Shown here piece after piece: positions 58,302 to 64,000 of a stretch of DNA of 64,000 bases; positions within the stretch are counted from its first letter, which is position 1, and each line of letters starts with the position of its first letter. The position numbers were made by a program, and so were the translations under genes. The notes beneath the pieces are model-generated. The model saw only the letters and a program-made list of their open reading frames with translations, did not search any database and was not told the DNA's origin. Source of the stretch: Antedon mediterranea (taxonomy: Eukaryota > Echinodermata > Crinoidea > Comatulida > Antedonidae); assembly GCF_964355755.1 (NCBI RefSeq), contig NC_092671.1, forward strand, positions 8,505,001 to 8,569,000. Reading direction: 5' to 3'.

Positions 58302-61300
58302 ATGGAGCAACCGAAACTACTTCGGTATTCGAAAATTTTGAAACCGGGACGAGAATTTTCCGGAAAGACTTTTCTGGTAACTGGGGCGAATACAGGTACT
58401 TTTACACATATTTGTTTTTATTGAGCGAGTTTGGTACTTCTTTTATTTAGAGCACTGTTTTAGAAATTTTTAAAACCACATTGATTATTATCCATCAGGG
58501 CCGTAGCCAGCATGAGGCAGACGAGGCGCTCGCCTTGTCTGTAATTTTCATATTTTATATTAATACTTTTATTTAAATCATCTTTGTCTCGTCTGTTTTT
58601 AACCTCTCGCTACGGCCTTATATCCATTGTTGTATTATACCATTCAATCAATCCATCTATCTTTTTGTCAATATTTTCAAGTATTGCTGTTATGTTTAAA
58701 CTAAGTTAATTAATTATATTGGTACTTGAAACTTAGAAGACGCAGCACTGATATAATTTTGCACAGGTGGAGGTAGTAAAACTGATAAATACACTTTGAC
58801 ATCATGTTCTGAATCGAGAATAAGTTTTCAATATGCCGTTATAAATAAGGAATACATTTTCAATAAAGACCTTTCAATGATCATGTGAAATTCTACATAA
58901 AAATCTCAAGTGATCCAGCAAATAATCGATTTTAAGGAAGGGTGCATTGCATGGGTACCAACAGTAAGTTGCCCCGAAAGATACCAATGTAGTCCTACAT
59001 GAGCCTCGGCATCATTAGATAATCCATGGACAATCTACGTCTATCTGTCCCTACTAGGTTTCTGTCCATGGTATAGAATAGTATCCCCCTTGATCTGTCA
59101 GTCTCATAGTTCACACTTCAACACTTACTTGTTTCTAATGCATGCCGTGATTAAGATAAAACACGACTTTTACCAAGGAAGAGCGAAATCACTCTTCCTT
59201 GGTTTTCCCAGGGACTGGTTTTACCAAGGAAGAGTGATTTCACTCTTTCCTGGTTTTACCAAGGACTGGTTTTACCAAGGAAGAGTGATTTCACTCTTCC
59301 CTGGTTTTACAAGGGACTGGTTTTACCAAGAAAGAGTGATACCACTCTGGTTTTACATAAGGAAACAAACGACCGTCGGACAATCTAATTATTAGTGACC
59401 GATAAAGTTGTTGCAGTCGAGATCCGTGTCTGTTTTAAAATTGCACACAAAAAAAAGAGACAGAATATAACATAACAGACGAAAAACAAGCCGATGATCC
59501 ATCGGCATTTAACGTATTTATCATAAAATACCATTTTCACAAAAGAAAAACAAAACAAAACAAAAATTACAACCCGTTTATTTTGTCATACCAATTTTAT
59601 TTTTGACGGGGTAAGGGCAATGACTTTATAACAACACCCTTGGCGTTCTACTCTATTGAACACCCTCTTGGTGATTTGATCAAAGAACGGATTGTTTAAA
59701 GAACCGTTCAATGACCTGGTCAATAGTCCAGCATGATCAATTAAATGTTTCGTCTTTTTTCTCATCTTTCTATTATAAAGTAATTGAAATTAGATGACCC
59801 TAATTGTGCATACTCTCAAGTATTGATTTCTGTGACGTAGTTTTAAAGGGGTTTTCATGACATTTTGACCATACCGATAATAAAACTCCAGGATTGGGCG
59901 TATTTTGTAATGGTTGATTACGCGTTCCGATCCTCAAACTGCTCGCAAAAGAGCTCTAAGAGGAGTCCTAGATGGTCGGTGGAGAGAGGTGGGGGAGATA
60001 GCTTTAAATCTTCTGCCAAACATGTTCTATCCTACTTTGTGTGAACCTCTTTTCATCGTTTACATAATTAAATACAAAATACCCAGAGCAAAATATTTGC
60101 TTATGCATAATATGTCTTTTAATGTACTTTTTAGGAATAGGATATGCAGCGGCAAAACTATTCGCAAGCAAAGGAGCAGAAGTTATTATGGTATGCAGGA
60201 TTCGGGTCAAAGCCCTACTGGTAAGTAACTTGCATGACGCCGAGCCTAGTCCAACAGTCAACAACTATTCACACTATTGAAATAGAATTATATCATGGTA
60301 ATGTAGACAATCCTTGCCATAGATTAAATGTAATCTTATCATTTCCGTAAGTGGAAAACTTTACTTTCTTTCACGAACATTAATAATGGAAGATACTCAA
60401 CAACAAAAATGTCCAACAAAATTACCAAAGAGATGCATTCCATTGATTGAATATACTGTTTATACATACTATTGTATTTAATAATAAAATAAATCATTTT
60501 ATTGTGCACATAGCTACTAATAACACAAAGCATACAAACTTCGCAATGACTTTCACACACAACATTGCCATTATGTGTACCTCCTATGATGCAGAACCAC
60601 AAAGCAGACGTGATAGGCAACATCAGACAATACATTTGCAGAAATGATAATCTTTAAAGCTCCAATGGATATTTCTGGGTCCTGCATGCTTGACATGGTG
60701 GAACAATTCAATTCAATAACACTTTATTATCCCAAACTGGGAAATTCATTTGGTTGTGCAATACAAAGATATGCTAAAATACGTTTTAAAAAAGGCACAC
60801 AAAAATACAAGCACAAAAAATCATTGTAAACATTTATAATATGTTAAAATACACTAGTGAGAAACAAATAGCACACCAATAAAATTCTAAAAGAAGCCTA
60901 TAAATGTTATTAAAAAATACACAAGGTTAAAAAAAACTTATAGGGTGTGTTCACACGCACAACCTTTTTGTATTCTGGACAACCTAGCAATATTTTGGGT
61001 TCAATCTTTGAATATAATTATCTAGAACTTAAAGTTTACCAAAGTAGTTTAATGACACTTAACTAAAGGTTGAGAGCCTTCGAGGCTATTGGTATTGAAT
61101 TCATTGACCTGAATGGTGAATGTCGGTTAAGTAAGCACGGTCCTTTATTAACTATAATCGAAACTATTTTAAGCCCTGTCTAATATGCCATTTGAGGTAC
61201 ATCATTGTCAGTTTTAAAGTATATCCCCAGTGTTATTGCCACTTGTGTTTGATCAAATTAGTGTGTAAAGCAATGTATAAATTGCGGAATGTAAAAGAAT

Positions 61301-63922
61301 ACAAGTAAAGAACAACTTCCACCTCAATGAGCAAAACCAGTGGATTTTCATATTTCATTTAATACGAATTCATTGCATCGCTTTCCATTTCCTGTCTTCT
61401 GTCAATTGTAAATATTATTTTATGGATATAAAAAGAGAAATTCGGAAACGTTGTCTTGTTTCATTTGTTGTTGGTAGAGGCCTACGACGTCAAACCAGTA
61501 AAGTGAAAACATCGACCATTGCTCTTGATTTGACCCATTCAACCCTCAACGCCTTACCTCTTGTTGTAACCCTCAACACCTAAGTTTATTTTACTATTCA
61601 AAAGATTAGGGCCACAATTACCGGCGTTTGAATCTCTTTCTTCCTTTAGAGGTTATTGCCCCATACTAGTTTAAAACTTGTTCCTTTTTCGTTTGTTACC
61701 TATGGTTTAAATAGTACATACAGTTTAAGGGAAAACAAACACAGAAAACCCTGAATGAGAAAAACACACTTAGGGCCCAGTGGCTTATTTGCAACATTGA
61801 ATTGCGTGTTTAATCAAAATCAGGGATCCCTGATCAAAATTAAATATAGTTTTTGTCCAACGAGCCTGATGCAGTTACTATGACACCAATACAAATGCAA
61901 TCCCACATTAGAACCTCTACTTTGAGACATCCCTATTTGGCGGACACCATATTAATTAGTTTTCCCGTGGAGGGAAACACTAACACTAACATTTTTTTTT
62001 TCTTTCTTTTTTCTTATTTATATGGTGTTTGATAATTTTGTAATATCACGAAAAACAATCAATGTGGATTGAACGAGTTGTACTGTTCCACCAGTCTCGT
62101 GAATAAATAAAGTTTTTATTATATACGAATTCCTAGAACACCCCTATTAAAAGGGACAGTTTGTTTGGTCCCCCAGAACAAGTTCTTTAAATTAAAAGTT
62201 GTATAGGCTAACTGATACAAATATTTATATTTATTTCTTTATCGGGGTTCCTCACATACAGGCAGCTGAACAAATAAGATCTGAATATGAATACGAGCGA
62301 CGGAAAGATAGTGACGCAATGCCAACTGAAGATCTCAAACTTACCCCGATGGATCTCGATTTAAGTTCACTTGATTCTGCGTTGACGTTCATCAACAAAT
62401 TCAAACAAAATTATACCAAGCTGGACGTTATGATCCTGAATGCGGGAATTGCAGGCGTTAAAAAGAGTAAGTATTAGCATTACATAAAGCTAGCATGACA
62501 AATTGAGATTGTATCACCAGCGTATAGTTTTTGGGTTTCTTTCAGGCTGTCAATCTCAGATTTTGCTTGATCAACAGTTTTCTAATACGTTCTCTCTTCC
62601 TTTTCATCAGGAAGCTACGTCCTAGGCCTACATAATATGGCCTTCTTCATACTCCTCGCACATTTTAATCAGTAGAATTAACTATTCCAATGAAAGTTTA
62701 TCTTACTTTGAATTTATTTAAATTAACTAAGTAGGCCTATAGACACACTATTCTGATTTCTCTGTTTGTCAGTTATCACTGGAGATGGTATGGAGACTCA
62801 TTTTCAAGTTAATTACTTAACGCATTTTCTAATGTGTTTGCATATGATTCCACTTTTGGAAGAATCGAAAGGGGTAGTACTGTCGGTCTCTAGTGAAGCA
62901 CATCGAGTATTGGCCAAGTTCAAACTTGGTAACTTCCAAGGTGAGAAGACATATGGACGCTTTTTAGCATACGGCAACTCCAAGCTATTCCAGGTAGGTA
63001 GTATAAAACCAAGGGTTCGGTATTGTTTTTCTGTGTAGTGTAAAGTGTTTTTAAAATAAATGAAGTTATGTAACCTAAATTACATAATTTACCGTATCGC
63101 TTGTGATTGGTCAACTTCAATATGTTGTGCTTATGTCCTTGCGTTGCATACTAGAGTGGGGGAACCAAGTATTAACTTTGTTCTCATTGGACGTAACGAC
63201 ATATTAAGCTTATTTCATTTCCGTTCCGTTTAGTTGCTCGAAAGTCGATATAAACTTATTTCTTTTCAGTTGAGTTTAGTTCCGTGTCGATATAAGCTCC
63301 CCTTAACGCAAGTGAGTTGACCAATCACAAGCGAAAGTAAACGTAAACCCTATACTAGGCTTATACCAAAACTTAGACCTTTAATATTTCAATATAGATG
63401 ATGGCATCATTTTCGTTTGAACGAAGACTATCACACAGGAATATCCACTTCGTCACTATGCATCCTGGCCATGTGACAGACACGGCTATTGGAAATCATA
63501 TTACAGACATGTCTATTTTGTACCTACTGAGGCAGTGTTTATACGGTAACATACTTATTATACTATTTATTATACAAAATGGCGTTATACTATTGTTAAT
63601 GATAGTCTCCTATATCGCGTGAACATTGTAGGCCCTATCCCATAGTTAATAAGATAATTAACAATTAACATAACCCTTGCCAAATCAGGAGCTGCCACCA
63701 TTACGTCGTTTAGAACGCATGAAAAGCTATCCTTGAAAATCGCAGTCCCAAACTTCGTTGTGGTGCTTCGTATAAAATACGTTCTCTTTTTTCAGCTGTT
63801 GATGGAATCGAATCAAGCGTAGCGGCAAAAGACATTTACGAGATTTTACGACAAAAAGATGAATATAAATCAGAAGTTTATTATAATCGTAGAGAACTCG
63901 GAGAAGCCAGTCAGGATTCACG
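58302..63922 (+). CDS. WWOX-like short-chain dehydrogenase/reductase (3' end probably beyond window)
   Basis: The exons are 58302-58395, 60135-60220, 62262-62466, 62773-62993, 63398-63545 and 63796-63922, giving 293 codons so far. The last donor (CG|GTTAGT, phase 2) implies another exon outside. SDR hallmarks in order: the cofactor loop TGANTGIG (residues ~27-34), VCR after strand 2 (suggesting NADPH), an LDLSSL aspartate, LNAG in place of NNAG, the catalytic serine in SVSSEAH, YGNSK (Y-x3-K), and MHPGHVTDTA. DGMETHFQVNYLTHF and SSEAHR resemble the SDR half of WWOX (and retinol dehydrogenases) most. No WW domains precede it; the protein begins at the strand before the cofactor loop. The substrate is unknown, perhaps a steroid or retinoid. 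Without the final splice, reading continues 15 codons to a TGA. Confidence 0.85.
58496..58620. mobile_element. Short MITE with 7-bp target duplication
   Basis: TATCCAT flanks both sides (58489-58495, 58621-58627). The ends CAGGGCCGTAGC and GCTACGGCCTTA are inverted, as are GAGGCAGACGAGGCG/CGTCTG-type internal words. It is possibly hAT-derived and lies in intron 1 of the SDR gene. Confidence 0.65.
59168..59352. repeat. Tandem array of small hairpins
   Basis: Three to four units of about 53 bp each contain CCAAGGAAGAGTGA and its complement TCACTCTTCCTTGG around a TT centre, spaced by TTTTACCAAGGGACTGG. Each unit folds on its own. The plus frame through the array stays open, but no gene is supported. 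Confidence 0.85.
60695..60890 (-). repeat. Inverted LINE-type 3' end
   Basis: AATTCAATTCAATAACACTT and TATTATCCCAAACTGGGAAA are the complement of a common non-LTR 3' terminus. It lies in intron 2 of the SDR gene. Confidence 0.6.
60891..62261. other. Remaining intron 2 of the SDR gene
   Basis: No coding signal. At 61980-62125 the text ending CTCGTGAATAAATAAAG looks like another retrotransposon 3' end (weak). Confidence 0.4.
63085..63350. mobile_element. MITE family 2, interrupted copy
   Basis: CGCTTGTGATTGGTCAAC ... GTCCTTGCGTTGCATACTAG (63097-63155) and AACGCAAGTGAGTTGACCAA (63305-63325) are the two arms of family 2 in inverted order, separated by about 130 bp of unrelated DNA. It lies in intron 4 of the SDR gene. 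Confidence 0.6.
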
Positions 63923-64000
63923 GTTAGTATCTATTTACACATGTAGGACTACCGTAGTCAATTCATGACTAAATGTGTATACTATTGAAAGATAATTCAT

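Noticed and set aside
59914-60228. 104-codon frame ending in the SDR exon 2 region
   Set aside because: It is in a different frame from the SDR exon and its upstream part shows no homology; a chance overlap.
1-64000. CRISPR array, bacterial operons or prophage
   Set aside because: Spliced genes, animal retroelements and MITEs show eukaryotic DNA; the tandem repeats lack regular spacers.

Overview
This is an AT-rich animal nuclear sequence with spliced genes (GT-AG introns and one GC-AG intron), a Protor/PRR5 orthologue, many MITEs, LINE tails and a Penelope-like fragment. The frequent word TAGGCCTA and the repeat spectrum suggest a marine invertebrate, perhaps an echinoderm. That taxonomic guess is an impression, not a measurement.

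Layout. 1-17.2 kb: no convincing host gene. It holds a Harbinger-like element carrying a broken Myb/SANT ORF (6.1-7.0 kb), several MITEs and a 25-bp palindromic insertion. 17.2-23.8 kb (+): an eight-exon PRR5/PRR5L (Protor) gene, an mTORC2 subunit, with MITEs, a SINE fragment and a 358-bp tandem duplication in its introns. 24.2-25.8 kb (-): the last exon of a C2H2 zinc-finger gene, with a shortened broken paralogue at 27.8-28.2 kb. Between these lies a Penelope-like remnant with an intact-looking hammerhead ribozyme core. 29.9-35.9 kb (-): a nine-exon gene predicted to encode 1,444 residues with seven tandem Myb/SANT-like domains, one per exon, and all eight introns in phase 1. 37.0-39.4 kb (-): a five-exon gene for an unrecognised nuclear protein, with a duplicated RW...FLL..YY motif split over two phase-2 exons. 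39.5-47.3 kb: mostly transposon debris (LINE ends, a piggyBac-like TTAA element, inverted segments). 47.3-53.2 and 53.7-56.4 kb (-): two tandem paralogous acidic C2H2 zinc-finger genes. The first has a 135-bp coding minisatellite, a duplicated in-frame 5' exon pair and a hAT-like element in its 5' intron. 55.4-55.9 kb: a Mutator-like MITE enclosing a tRNA-like sequence. 58.3-63.9 kb (+): a short-chain dehydrogenase/reductase gene most like the SDR half of WWOX, probably running past the window end.

The central block (24-56 kb) is a cluster of minus-strand putative DNA-binding proteins that have expanded locally by tandem duplication at gene, exon-pair, single-exon and within-exon scale. The seven-domain Myb/SANT gene, with a transposon remnant of the same domain family 23 kb or more away in the window, is the most unusual coding feature. 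Best non-coding signals are the hammerhead ribozyme and two tiny (25 and 33 bp) palindromic insertions with 7-8 bp target duplications.

Limits: all exon models come from reading splice sites, phase and family resemblance by eye. No transcript or database evidence was available. UTR exons, promoters and the first exon of the 24-25.8 kb gene are uncertain or missing.
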